From: DATGLE01 sp035294325
GTDB taxonomy: Bacteria; Chloroflexota; Ktedonobacteria; Ktedonobacterales; Ktedonobacteraceae
Assembly (NCBI GenBank): GCA_035294325.1
Contig: DATGLE010000210.1
Span: 3,155-67,154 of the forward strand
DNA length: 64,000 nucleotides
Reading direction: 5' to 3'
In this document: one piece after another, positions 34,413 to 42,779 of the stretch
Numbering within the stretch: position 1 is the first letter of the stretch
Layout of the letters: every line of letters begins with the position of its first letter
Program-made: the position numbers and the translations under genes
Notes under the pieces: model-generated
Seen by the model: the letters and a program-made list of their open reading frames with translations, nothing else
Told to the model about the DNA's origin: nothing
Databases searched by the model: none

Positions 34413-35186
34413 ATGCACTCTCCTACATCTCTCAAGCAATCCTTCTGCTGGGGAGGATTCGCCGCGCGTGTCCCTGCCCCGCAACTGCTGCGCTCGGCGG
34501 CGGAGATGGGCCTTAGCGGCGTTGAACTGCTGCCCCGCGAATACTGGCAGATGGCGAAGGATCACGGCCTGACCATTGTTTCTGTCGATGGTCACGGCAC
34601 TATCCAGGAGGGACTGAACCGGCGAGAGCATCACCAGCGTATCGAGCAGGAAATTCGCGCGAAGCTTGCTCTGGCCGAGACATGGGGCATTCGCCATCTG
34701 ATTGTCTTTAGCGGCAACCGCGCGCGTCTCGACGACCAGAGCGGCATCGCGTACACCGCCGAGGGCCTGAGCCGCGTGGCAAAGGCAGCAGAAGACGCGG
34801 GAGTTACGCTGGTCATGGAGCTATTGAATAGCAAAGTAAATCACCGGGACTATCAGTGCGATCACGTCGCCTGGGGCGTTGAGGTCTGCCGCCGCGTAGA
34901 CTCCCCGGCGGTACGCTTACTTTACGATATTTATCATATGCAAATCATGGAGGGCGATATTATTCGCACTATCCAGCAGTATCATGAGTATTTCGCTCAT
35001 TATCATACGGCAGGAAACCCTGGTCGCCACGAACTTGACGAGCATCAGGAACTCTATTATCCCGCTATCGTGCGCGCGATCCAGCAGACCGGATACCAGG
35101 GCTATCTCGGACACGAGTTCAGCCCGCTCGGCGATCCACTGCGCTCCCTCCAGCAAGCGTTTGAACTGTGCCGGCTCTCCAGTTAA
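34413..35186 (+). CDS. Sugar isomerase/epimerase of the AP-endonuclease-fold TIM barrel family (hydroxypyruvate-isomerase-like)
   Basis: A 257-residue TIM barrel. LKQSFCWGGF opens it, then AAEMGLSGVELLP, VSVDGHGTIQEGLNRREHH, LVMELLNSKVNHRDYQCD (Glu ligand), LLYDIYHMQIMEGDIIRT (Asp/His ligands) and LGHEFSPLGDP. The fold and the DIYHMQIMEG motif match Hyi-like proteins, and it is a distant relative of the 6884 protein. Located just after the LacI gene, it probably acts on the imported sugar rather than on hydroxypyruvate. The ATG at 34413 follows GAGGA; an upstream GTG at 34371 would overlap the lacI stop. Confidence 0.8.
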   Translation: MHSPTSLKQSFCWGGFAARVPAPQLLRSAAEMGLSGVELLPREYWQMAKDHGLTIVSVDGHGTIQEGLNRREHHQRIEQEIRAKLALAETWGIRHLIVFSGNRARLDDQSGIAYTAEGLSRVAKAAEDAGVTLVMELLNSKVNHRDYQCDHVAWGVEVCRRVDSPAVRLLYDIYHMQIMEGDIIRTIQQYHEYFAHYHTAGNPGRHELDEHQELYYPAIVRAIQQTGYQGYLGHEFSPLGDPLRSLQQAFELCRLSS

Positions 35187-35307
35187 CACTTCACAACCCT
35201 TCCCATCCCTTTCCGCCTGTGGTACACTTGACGCGGTACAGCTTTCCATTGAAGCATAAGCAGTAACCATATGCGCAGGTATGCACAAAAAGCAAGAAAG
35301 GATTCCT

Positions 35308-36210
35308 ATGAGCCAGTTATCCTCGTCATCCCCTCAGCCCCGGCGAAATCACGCCGCGCGGCGTCAAATTTATGGAGACAGCCGGCATGGCTACGAGCAG
35401 GAGAGTTCGTATATCCTGCCCGCTAACTCCGCCGCTGAGATCGCGCGCCTGGCGAATCAAGATCGCTTTTTTAACGAGGCCCACCAGCTCATCCCGCCCG
35501 CCGTCCCGGAGAACGGACGCGTGCTCGACCTGGGATGCGGCGCGGGGGCATGGTGCGCGGAGGTCGCCTTCCATCATCGGAAGATGGAAGTTATCGGCAT
35601 CGATATTTCGCGGGAACTGATTACCTACGCCACCGCTTCGGCCCGCACGCAGATGCTTGATAACGTTCACTTTGAGGTCATGGATATCAGGGAAAAATTC
35701 GCCTTTGAGGATGGTTCCTTTGACCTGGTAAACGCTCGCTTCATGAGCGGATTTTTGCAGGCCGGGGAGTGGCCCACTGTCATTGGCGAGATGGTACGCG
35801 TCACCAGGCCCGGCGGGATCGTGCGCCTCATCGACACCGATGGCAACAGCGTCACTTCATCGCCCGCCGGGACGAAGTTCCGCGATCTGATCGTCCAGAC
35901 GATGCAGGCCGATGGACGCACGCTGGTGCTCACTCCCTATTTCAAGTTCTGGCTGCGGGAAGCCGGCTGCTCCGAGATCCAGCTCATCCCGCACCTGATC
36001 GATATTTCCACGGGAGAGCCGGCCCACCCGGTTATTTATGAAGATTTCAAGGTGCTTCTGACGCAGGTAATCCCCTACCTGGTGGCCCGCAATGCCTCGC
36101 TCACCGAGGAGATGCTTACCGATCTCTTGCGCCAGGCGCTCGGTGAGATGCTCCAGGACAGCTTTCGCGGGCACTGGCCCTTTGTGGAGTGCTACGGCAG
36201 GAAAGCGTGA
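35308..36210 (+). CDS. Class I SAM-dependent methyltransferase, paralogue 2
   Basis: A 300-residue methyltransferase with GRVLDLGCGAGAWCAEVAF (motif I), VIGIDISRELITYATASA (motif II), FDLVNARFMSGFLQAGEWP (motif IV) and VRVTRPGGIVRLIDTD (motif V). The C-terminal LTPYFKFWLREAGCSEIQ and IPHLIDISTG stretches align with the protein at 27547. The ATG at 35308 follows AAAGGA; an in-frame ATG at 35281 has no such site. The substrate is unknown. Confidence 0.83.
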   Translation: MSQLSSSSPQPRRNHAARRQIYGDSRHGYEQESSYILPANSAAEIARLANQDRFFNEAHQLIPPAVPENGRVLDLGCGAGAWCAEVAFHHRKMEVIGIDISRELITYATASARTQMLDNVHFEVMDIREKFAFEDGSFDLVNARFMSGFLQAGEWPTVIGEMVRVTRPGGIVRLIDTDGNSVTSSPAGTKFRDLIVQTMQADGRTLVLTPYFKFWLREAGCSEIQLIPHLIDISTGEPAHPVIYEDFKVLLTQVIPYLVARNASLTEEMLTDLLRQALGEMLQDSFRGHWPFVECYGRKA

Positions 36211-36218
36211 CGAAAACC

Positions 36219-36806
36219 TTAGAACGTGATGATTTCGCCGCAGCTTTCGCACCAGCCCTCGAATTTGCCATCGTGCTCGCGCACATCGGAGAGGCGGCGG
36301 GCACAGCGGCAGACGTAGCCATGCTGGCGGGCGGGATTGCCGAAAACCAGAGCATGCGGGGCCACATCCTTCGTCACCACCGAGCCGGCGCCAACGAGGG
36401 CGAACGTGCCTATCGTGATCCCGCACACGATCACCGAGCCGGCCCCGATAGAGGCGCCATACCTGACGAGCGTTGGCGTAATTGTCCAATCCTCGGCTCC
36501 TTTGAGCTTCCCATCAGGCGTAATCGCACGCGGCAGCAGGTCGTTGGTAAAGCAGACGTGCGGGCCGACGAAGACGCCATCCTCGATGGCGACGCCCTCA
36601 AAAAGAGAGACATGGTTCTGGATCTTGACGCGCGAGCCGATACGGACGTGACTATCGACAAAGACGCCCTTGCCGATGTTGCACTGCTCACCAATCACGG
36701 CCCCGGCGCGCACATGTGCCTGCCGCCAGATGCGCGTCCCGGCGCCAATCGAGGCCCCCGGCTCGACCTCCGCGCCAGGGTGGACATAAAACGAGGCTGC
36801 CTGCAT
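36219..36806 (-). CDS. Hexapeptide-repeat acyltransferase with C-terminal zinc-ribbon-like tail
   Basis: A 195-residue left-handed beta-helix protein. Imperfect hexapeptide turns run from residue 8 to 150 (VEPGASIGAGTRIWRQAHV, IGAGSVIVCGITIGTFALV). The layout resembles WlbB-type UDP-amino-sugar N-acetyltransferases. The last 35 residues, HGYVCRCARRLSDV and WCESCGEIITF, hold two CxC/CxxC pairs that could bind zinc, which plain hexapeptide transferases lack. It likely acylates a nucleotide sugar for surface polysaccharide. It converges on the methyltransferase gene with an 8-bp gap. Confidence 0.8.
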   Translation of the reverse strand: MQAASFYVHPGAEVEPGASIGAGTRIWRQAHVRAGAVIGEQCNIGKGVFVDSHVRIGSRVKIQNHVSLFEGVAIEDGVFVGPHVCFTNDLLPRAITPDGKLKGAEDWTITPTLVRYGASIGAGSVIVCGITIGTFALVGAGSVVTKDVAPHALVFGNPARQHGYVCRCARRLSDVREHDGKFEGWCESCGEIITF

Positions 36807-36931
36807 TCCTGTTCACTCCTGTTCCCACTACTAAATTTCGTGCCCACACTCTACACCGCGCCATCGTTTTTTACAAGCCCTCAGCGCATCCGATCCTTAC
36901 ATGTAATGGTCCTTTCCACCGGCAATGCTTC

Positions 36932-38209
36932 TCACCCGTAAATCACGATCCCCAACCCTACCTCCGGCACCAGCACAATATTCATGCTGTTATCAGCGGC
37001 AACGGAGTGCGAGTCGGTCTTTGTGCGGATATTTTGCACCCATTTCAGTGTTTTTGCGTCGACAACCGCGAGGACGGAGCCGCCGGGATTATCGCCCGCC
37101 GCCAGGAAGTACTGCTGACTGCCGCTGTCGTACCAGACCTCATCGCACCCGCTGGCCTGGGTAATCATCGCCAGGACCTGCCAGGTAGTCAGGCTGAGAA
37201 CGACAGGATCCCCGTCGCAGCCGATGATCGCTTCGTGCGATGGCCCGATGGCAAAACCGCTCGGATTACATGACTTCAAGGGGACGACTTTCACGACCTT
37301 GCCCTGGACGGGATCGATCACGTCGATCTCCCCGCCCGCGTTGGCCGAGGTTTCGGGCACCGATACATCGAAGTCGTCTGTTGTGGCATCCCAGGCTGGC
37401 TGCTCTATACCATCGGCGGTGCTGAGCGTAATCTTCTTCACTACCTTATGACTGCTCGCCGAGATGAGCGTCAGAAACGGCGGGCTGTCATCGCCATTCC
37501 CCACAGCGATCAACTGATCCTGGGCATCATAGGCCAGTTCGTCGGCGCGCTCCTTGCCGCCAGTAGAGACGCGGGCCACAATCTGGCGCGTGCTGAGGCT
37601 GACGACCTTGACACTGCTATCACCATCCGCCGCCCAGAGCTGACCCAGGTTATCTGTCACCACGCCGTTTGGCCCCTTTGTTCCGCCGCTGATGCCGATA
37701 AAACCGCCGATAGTCGTAACGAACTTTCTGCTCTGAAGGTCAAAAACGTCGACGCCTTTACTCGTGCGGTCAGCCAGGTAGTAGAGGTGATGAGCCTGGT
37801 CAACCCAGCTAATATCAAAGCTCCACGAACTCTGGATCGCGGCCATATTAGGCAATGACATGGTGGCTATCTGCTGATACGTTTTCGGAAGAACCGGCGT
37901 AGGAGTGGGAGCAGGCGGGGAAGAGCGCGCGGCGGGAGCGGATGAAGAAGGTCGTGGAGTCGGGGTAGGCGATGGCAGAGCCGCAGGCGTGCTCGTAGGT
38001 GTGGCGGCTGTTGTAGATGTTGCCGCGGGCGAAGATGTGTTTACCATGCTGCCATCTACAATCGCTGTTCCCTCAGGTGAAGTTGTGCCGGTTGAGGGGG
38101 TGCCGCTCTGGCTTACGTTCGTACACGAGGAAAGAAACAAAATAATGAAAACAAGCGCGACCAGGTGATGCAAGCGTTGCTTGTCCAAGTTCGTGTGACA
38201 TCCTTTCAA
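36932..38209 (-). CDS. Secreted lipoprotein with YncE-like beta-propeller
   Basis: About 425 residues. LVALVFIILFLSSC is a lipobox signal, so the mature protein is tethered outside the membrane. Residues 28-105 are a low-complexity Thr/Ser/Pro linker. From about 110 on, repeated blades (FDISWVDQAHHLYYLADRTS, VKVVSLSTRQIVARVSTGG, VVDAKTLKWVQNIRT) match YncE/NHL-type propellers. It probably binds or senses a surface ligand. The start is a TTG at 38209 or the TTG seven codons later, which has AAAGGA at better spacing. It is the next gene leftward of the kinase-like protein. Confidence 0.75.
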   Translation of the reverse strand: MKGCHTNLDKQRLHHLVALVFIILFLSSCTNVSQSGTPSTGTTSPEGTAIVDGSMVNTSSPAATSTTAATPTSTPAALPSPTPTPRPSSSAPAARSSPPAPTPTPVLPKTYQQIATMSLPNMAAIQSSWSFDISWVDQAHHLYYLADRTSKGVDVFDLQSRKFVTTIGGFIGISGGTKGPNGVVTDNLGQLWAADGDSSVKVVSLSTRQIVARVSTGGKERADELAYDAQDQLIAVGNGDDSPPFLTLISASSHKVVKKITLSTADGIEQPAWDATTDDFDVSVPETSANAGGEIDVIDPVQGKVVKVVPLKSCNPSGFAIGPSHEAIIGCDGDPVVLSLTTWQVLAMITQASGCDEVWYDSGSQQYFLAAGDNPGGSVLAVVDAKTLKWVQNIRTKTDSHSVAADNSMNIVLVPEVGLGIVIYG

Positions 38210-38287
38210 TGAAGTTGCAAAAAAGAAATAATGGGCATGTGGCTATAGCTTCATAAGATTACCTCTCCTGGATGAATAAAGGGCACA

Positions 38288-38321
38288 GTAATTCTACTGA
38301 AAAGCTCATCAGTAGAATTAC
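38288..38321. terminator. Hairpin after the kinase-like gene
   Basis: GTAATTCTACTGA (38288-38300) and TCAGTAGAATTAC (38309-38321) are perfect 13-bp inverted arms around an 8-nt loop, 29 bp beyond the leftward kinase-like stop codon. There is no long T-run, so it may be a weak terminator or a member of the palindrome set. Confidence 0.5.
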
Positions 38322-38349
38322 CGAGATGAAATGGATAGAGTGTTTTTAG

Positions 38350-40569
38350 CTACGACTTCGGCGCGGTATACGGCGCTACCTCGAAGGTCGCCAGCCGTTG
38401 AAGGTTGTCATAGATCCAGAGGGCGCCCCCCTGTGAGAGACCGGTAGAAGGATCAGGCTGGCCGGTGTAAGCATACTGAGCCTGCGTCGCCATATCATCC
38501 AGGATCGCCAGGGAGGAGGTCTTGAGAAGCCGGGCATCTGTCATGGGCAGGAGTTGTTTCGCATCCTGATAAACCCTGGTCAACGCGCGCCTGGCACTAT
38601 CGATGCCACCATTGATCTGTACAGCGAGCCGGTGCTGCGCGGCGGTAGCCTGGGGAGCGAGAATCGCGCCATTGAGATGCGTCTGAACCAGGTAAGCATA
38701 TCCGGGAGGAGCCTCGTTCTGGTAGACATAGCCCGGGGGATCCGCATCTTGCGGGACAGGTCCGAGCAGCGGCACCTGAGCCATCGACGAATCGGCCAGC
38801 CAGGGGGTTGCGGGCGGCAGGTCGCGTTTGACAAATGAGCTGCCATCAAGGTAATCGAGAATGCGTATGACCTGATTGCGGAGAGCGTCCGGATCCTTAT
38901 TTTGCCAGTCTTCGGGCAGCGCACGAGATAGATCCGCGACGGTAGCCGTGTCTCTGGCGAACCAGAAGGCCAGGCCCCCGTGCAATCCACGGATGGCAAG
39001 CTCGGGCGATTCCACCAGCAAATGACGCAGGTGGTCGAGCATGCTGAAATGGAGTGCGTCCGCCGGGTCCGGCGTCTGCGGGATCACAGCATAGTAACGC
39101 CAGGTACTTTGATCCAGCAGCGGATTACCCGATGGCGTATGCGCATCATCCTCGGTGACAAGAAAACGGCTGGAGGAAGCGAGGAGGTTGGTATGCTGCT
39201 GGTTGCCCGTGTAGAGAAAATGCACCTTGCCCTGTTCAATGGTCAAACGTCCGAGCAGGAGGGGAAGCGCCTCGCTCTGACTGATATCTCCAAGCAGCCA
39301 GGCGTAATAGCTTTTGCCTGCGGGGGGCGCGGGAAGGTTGGCAAGGTCTATCTGTAGCTCATCGTTGATGCCCTGCGTCGTATGCTCATTTAACTGGCCG
39401 CTATTGAGAAAGAACGCGTGGCCGGTTCCTTGCGTTGATACGGCGGTCTGGCGCTGCGCAAGCAGTATCGCGCTCAGGCTCGCGCCAACGATGAGGACAA
39501 GGGCGAGGACGGTCATAACGACAAGAGAGGGCTTTAGCCGCCCACGCAGAGGGGAAAACGCGGCGCCCGCCAGACCCTGCTTCGGCCACGAGGGCGGAGG
39601 TATTGCTGGAGCAGCGCTTCGAGGTTCCCTGGCAGCGGCGGGCCGCACATGCTGCGGTTCTTCGTAGATCGTGATATTGAGCAAGAGCGCGGCCCGGCGC
39701 AGGTTTTCGGGAACGGGCACATGCAGTGCATGCGCCAGGGCTATCGCCAGAGAGGTCGCATTGGGGAAACGCGCGCCCGGCTCTTTGCTCAGGCAGCGCA
39801 GGATAAGCTGCGTCAGCGCTGGCGAGACGGATGGATTCACCAGATCCGGTGAGGTGGGCAGCGCGTTGACGTGCTGCATCATGACGGCGATGGGCCGATT
39901 CCCACGAAATGGCGGCATCCCAGTGTAAAGCTCATAGAGCAGCACCCCGAGAGCATAGCTATCACTGCGCGCATCGGCCACAGCGCCTTTGATCTGCTCG
40001 GGCGCCAGATAAAATGGGATATCACTGCCATACTTCTTCGGCAGCAATTTGCTGGTCGCAAAATCGGTCAGCATCGGAGTGCCGATTTTATTCTCGGCGC
40101 CCGCGGTGAGCAAAATATTTGTGGGCTTGAGATTTCCATGAGCAATGCCGTGTTGATGGGCGTTATCGATAGCAATGGCAAGCGAGGAGAAGAGTTGCAC
40201 AATTTCGGATGATGGTGGCATCTTGCCCACAGCGGAAGTGCTTCGAATGTAGTCCGCCAGAGTTTCACCCTCGACATACTCAATGGCGAGGCAGATCATG
40301 GGAGAAGGCTCGCCCGTGTAGCGCGGGGCCAGAACCTGAATGTCATATATGGGCACGATATTGGGGTGATGTAGAGAAGCAAGCTTCTCAAGGCGTTGCA
40401 GATATTCGGTCAGGGCATCCGCTGTATCCAGCATGTCTGTGCGATATAATTTCAGAACCACTATGCGCTGCGCGGCCTTATTGTAGGCCAGCCAGGTCTC
40501 ACCGGCAGCGCTCTGATGCAGCCGCCGGCGCAGTTCATATTGTCCGAGATGTTGCGATTCTATTCTCAT
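38350..40569 (-). CDS. Transmembrane Ser/Thr-kinase-like protein with altered catalytic motif (probable pseudokinase)
   Basis: A 739-residue protein. Residues 10-270 have a bacterial PknB-like kinase fold: the lysine in IVVLKLYR, SLHHPNIVPIYD, IEYVEGETLADYI, LAPEQIKG and a PPFRG end. The HRD loop reads AHGNLKPTNILL, so the catalytic Asp is Asn, and DFG reads DFA. The glycine loop (LHQSAAGETW) is also degenerate. One membrane segment follows (VVMTVLALVLIVGASLSAIL), then an outer region resembling anti-sigma-K RskA C-terminal domains (DLANLPAPPAGKSYYAWLLG). ATP binding may remain but phosphotransfer is doubtful. The ATG at 40569 is preferred over an upstream TTG because GAGGGAG lies 9 nt before it. 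Confidence 0.8.
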   Translation of the reverse strand: MRIESQHLGQYELRRRLHQSAAGETWLAYNKAAQRIVVLKLYRTDMLDTADALTEYLQRLEKLASLHHPNIVPIYDIQVLAPRYTGEPSPMICLAIEYVEGETLADYIRSTSAVGKMPPSSEIVQLFSSLAIAIDNAHQHGIAHGNLKPTNILLTAGAENKIGTPMLTDFATSKLLPKKYGSDIPFYLAPEQIKGAVADARSDSYALGVLLYELYTGMPPFRGNRPIAVMMQHVNALPTSPDLVNPSVSPALTQLILRCLSKEPGARFPNATSLAIALAHALHVPVPENLRRAALLLNITIYEEPQHVRPAAAREPRSAAPAIPPPSWPKQGLAGAAFSPLRGRLKPSLVVMTVLALVLIVGASLSAILLAQRQTAVSTQGTGHAFFLNSGQLNEHTTQGINDELQIDLANLPAPPAGKSYYAWLLGDISQSEALPLLLGRLTIEQGKVHFLYTGNQQHTNLLASSSRFLVTEDDAHTPSGNPLLDQSTWRYYAVIPQTPDPADALHFSMLDHLRHLLVESPELAIRGLHGGLAFWFARDTATVADLSRALPEDWQNKDPDALRNQVIRILDYLDGSSFVKRDLPPATPWLADSSMAQVPLLGPVPQDADPPGYVYQNEAPPGYAYLVQTHLNGAILAPQATAAQHRLAVQINGGIDSARRALTRVYQDAKQLLPMTDARLLKTSSLAILDDMATQAQYAYTGQPDPSTGLSQGGALWIYDNLQRLATFEVAPYTAPKS

Positions 40570-40596
40570 ACATAATTTCTCCCTCAATCTGAAACC

Positions 40597-41130
40597 TCAG
40601 GAAGACACAAAGAGCCTCACTCCTGCCTTATGGACAATATGATCGAGCGTCCGAATGGTTATACCAATCGCCCAATGACCGCCCATACTCAGGACATCAC
40701 TCGTCCCGCTGAACCGCCCCGGTCCATCGGCGTGCAGCACAACAGAATCGGTTCCCATGAGCATATCCTGCATGGTGGTATACAAGGTAATCTCCACATG
40801 AGATGCCGGCTGGCCCCGGTGATCGAGCACCTGCATGGTGAAGAGATTGGTGCCCGCCCGGTCAGGCGTGATAGTGAGGGTAAGAGTAAAATCTCCGTCA
40901 AAGGTCCGTGTGATGGTGTGAAAAGGAGGCTCTGTGGGGGTTGGCTGCGGTTGTGGTGAAGTAACGGCTGCCTGCATGGCGCCACAACCACTTATACTCA
41001 TGCTGAACAGGAGAGCCAGACATCCTACCAGCTTGCGGCATCGCGGTAGAAGCCTTGCGCATGCGCTCTCTATACTGGTTGTTCTCACTACTGTACGCAC
41101 TATTCTGAGAATGTGTCTGATTTCCTGCAC
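40597..41130 (-). CDS. Small lipoprotein with FixH/YtkA-like domain
   Basis: Up to 177 residues. After a long basic lead, VGCLALLFSMSISGCG is a lipobox signal, then a Pro/Thr linker (PQPQPTPTEPP). The outer domain reads FTLTLTITPDRAGTNLF, HRGQPASHVEITLY, a methionine-rich TTMQDMLMG and GGHWAIGITIRTLD. This is the immunoglobulin-like layout of YtkA/FixH or CopC-type domains, which often handle copper. The true start may be internal. It lies 27 bp upstream of the kinase-like gene on the same strand, suggesting joint expression. Confidence 0.65.
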   Translation of the reverse strand: MQEIRHILRIVRTVVRTTSIESACARLLPRCRKLVGCLALLFSMSISGCGAMQAAVTSPQPQPTPTEPPFHTITRTFDGDFTLTLTITPDRAGTNLFTMQVLDHRGQPASHVEITLYTTMQDMLMGTDSVVLHADGPGRFSGTSDVLSMGGHWAIGITIRTLDHIVHKAGVRLFVSS

Positions 41131-41138
41131 CAGCGCAG

Positions 41139-41205
41139 GCTCGCACCTGCGGCGCTCGCCGGATCACACCATCCCCCATAGCCCCGGGTGCGGCTCCGCC
41201 GCACC
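41139..41205. repeat. GC-module pair without a long stem
   Basis: GCTCGCACCTGCGGCGCTCG (41139-41158) and GGTGCGGCTCCGCCGCACC (41187-41205) are the same two modules that bracket the long palindrome at 44482, but only about 28 bp of non-palindromic sequence lies between them. It looks like an empty or ancestral form of the element. Confidence 0.6.
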
Positions 41206-41391
41206 AGCGCCCGGCGAGAGCGCTGAGCCTCGGACACTCTCTGAAGACTTTCATGAAATTTGGAGTCAAAAATCTCCTCGATAATTTATACGTCACAAAG
41301 TTACACTAACGGATTTTGCAGAGCTAAATTAAAACCCTACCTTTTCCACTTAACCCGATCCCCCGCTATCCGTATGTATCAGTAAAAGGCA

Positions 41392-41865
41392 TCAGGCAGC
41401 CTGGGGAGTATATCGTACCGCGACCACTTCTCCACGGGCGCATTCCTGATCCTGAGAAAAGACCGAACACTGCACGATCATCTTTCTCCCCGACTGCTCT
41501 TTAACCCGTGCGCGCAGCGTAACCGGATAGGTCATCGGCGTTGGCTTGAGATATTGCACCTGCAAGGAGGCGGTGATGTAAATGATCTCAGGCTCGCTGC
41601 TCCACTCAATGCCCTCCTCGCGCAGCGCCACCATCATCGCTGTGCAGACGCTGTGGCAGTCAATCAGGGAGGCGAGAACGCCGCCAGAGAGGATATTGGG
41701 CCATGCAGCGGTATGATACTCTCGTGGCTGCCAGGTGCAGATCGTCTCCTCGCCATTGTCCGCCCAGTAGGTCTTGATTTGCAGGCCGTGATCATTGTGC
41801 GAGCCACAGCCCCAGCATCGAGTCAAACTTCCGGTAAATACATCCTGGAAAGCGCGTTTCTCCAA
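41392..41865 (-). CDS. PaaI-like hotdog-fold thioesterase
   Basis: About 157 residues. CWGCGSHNDHGLQI opens the fold, ILSGGVLASLIDCHSVCTAM matches the hotdog helix with the active-site Asp, and IYITASLQVQYLKPTPMTYP with LRARVKEQSGRKMIVQC are the central strands. Such enzymes hydrolyse acyl-CoA thioesters; the acyl group is unknown. The start is uncertain. A TTG at 41865 has GGAGAGGAG about 10 nt upstream; a longer frame from a TTG at 41931 would begin inside a dispersed repeat. Confidence 0.75.
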   Translation of the reverse strand: MEKRAFQDVFTGSLTRCWGCGSHNDHGLQIKTYWADNGEETICTWQPREYHTAAWPNILSGGVLASLIDCHSVCTAMMVALREEGIEWSSEPEIIYITASLQVQYLKPTPMTYPVTLRARVKEQSGRKMIVQCSVFSQDQECARGEVVAVRYTPQAA

Positions 41866-41924
41866 TGCGGTCTTCTCCTCTCCGTCTTTATTGCAACTGA
41901 ACACATCAAAAAGATGAGGCGGTC

Positions 41925-41994
41925 CTGTCAACCTGAGCGCAGCAAAGGATCCGAGGGTGACGCGTGGATCCTTCGCTGCGCTCAGGTTGACATG
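41925..41994. repeat. Dispersed repeat A, diverged inverted pair
   Basis: CTGTCAACCTGAGCGCAGCA at the left is inverted relative to the right half, GGATCCTTCGCTGCGCTCAG plus GTTGACATGG. It is shorter by two bases per half than the copies at 3538 and 10351. It separates the thioesterase from the HAD gene. Confidence 0.7.
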
Positions 41995-42001
41995 GCTGAT
42001 C

Positions 42002-42463
42002 CTAGCCGCGCAGGGTTGCGATCAGGCGCTTGGGGTGAAGCAGCAGATCGAGGCCCTCAACCGGGCCGGGGACAACAACATCGGCGGCCTGAAGGGCCGG
42101 CGTCGCCAATCCTTCCGCGCCGAGTAGAGCCACCCCCACAGCGGCCACGCGCAGCATGCCAACATCGTTCATGCCGTTACCAAAGGCGATGACTTGCGCG
42201 GGACCAAGCTGCTCCACAAAGCGCTGCTTCTCGTCGCCCCGCCCGATCATGCGCAGCGGCAGGCCCAGCGCCCGTTCGATTTCCTGCATATTGCCGTGCG
42301 TCCCCGCCGTGAGCGCATGCAGGGAAAGCCGCGTGGCGAGCTGCCGCAAGCGTTCTGCCACGCCTGGCACAGGGACACCATCGATAGCCAGCGTCCCGTT
42401 GATATCAAAGACGGCATGCTCAAGTTCGAGCACCCCTCTATAGGGAATGTCTATTCGTATCAT
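42002..42463 (-). CDS. HAD-superfamily phosphatase (soluble P-type-ATPase-like)
   Basis: A 153-residue HAD protein. AVFDINGTLAIDG holds the nucleophile Asp, with Asn in the place of the second Asp. SLHALTAGTHGN supplies the motif II Thr, and QVIAFGNGMNDVGMLRVAAV is motif III/IV. This compact, capless form is annotated in other genomes as soluble P-type-ATPase-like. Substrate unknown. The ATG at 42463 follows GGAG; an in-frame ATG at 42490 lies further upstream without one. Confidence 0.78.
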   Translation of the reverse strand: MIRIDIPYRGVLELEHAVFDINGTLAIDGVPVPGVAERLRQLATRLSLHALTAGTHGNMQEIERALGLPLRMIGRGDEKQRFVEQLGPAQVIAFGNGMNDVGMLRVAAVGVALLGAEGLATPALQAADVVVPGPVEGLDLLLHPKRLIATLRG

Positions 42464-42779
42464 CGCATTTCTTGCCACTCCTCTCATCAATGCATATATT
42501 CTACCCGTTTACCCACGTACCATGCAATCTATGAGGTGCAGGGATATGCCTCAGCTTTGCCAGGAGAGCAGGCTAATCATCGAGCCTGGACGGCCGGTCA
42601 GCACTCGTCGGGAGAACGGAGCAAGAAAGACCATCTATATATCTGAAGAACCCATCACCCATTAATGCCTCATATGACATTTGTCATCTCCACTTCATGA
42701 TAGTCTTCACTACCAGTGTCATTTCTCTATCTGTACACTTGAACTTAAAGAATGCTCTTCTTCAAAAGGAGATTGAGGG
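42464..42779. other. Intergenic region between the HAD and esterase genes
   Basis: This 316-bp divergent gap holds the 14-bp dyad at 42674 and an AAAGGAGATTGAGGG ribosome site for the esterase. No further gene is convincing; short frames here have no recognisable sequence. Confidence 0.5.
42674..42687. promoter_or_regulatory. Dyad ATGACA-TT-TGTCAT upstream of the esterase/two-component genes
   Basis: ATGACATTTGTCAT has perfect 6-bp arms and lies about 93 bp before the esterase start. It resembles the TGACA-N2-TGTCA dyads bound by some NarL-family, DesR-like response regulators. One such regulator is encoded at 46035. The link is inference. Confidence 0.45.
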
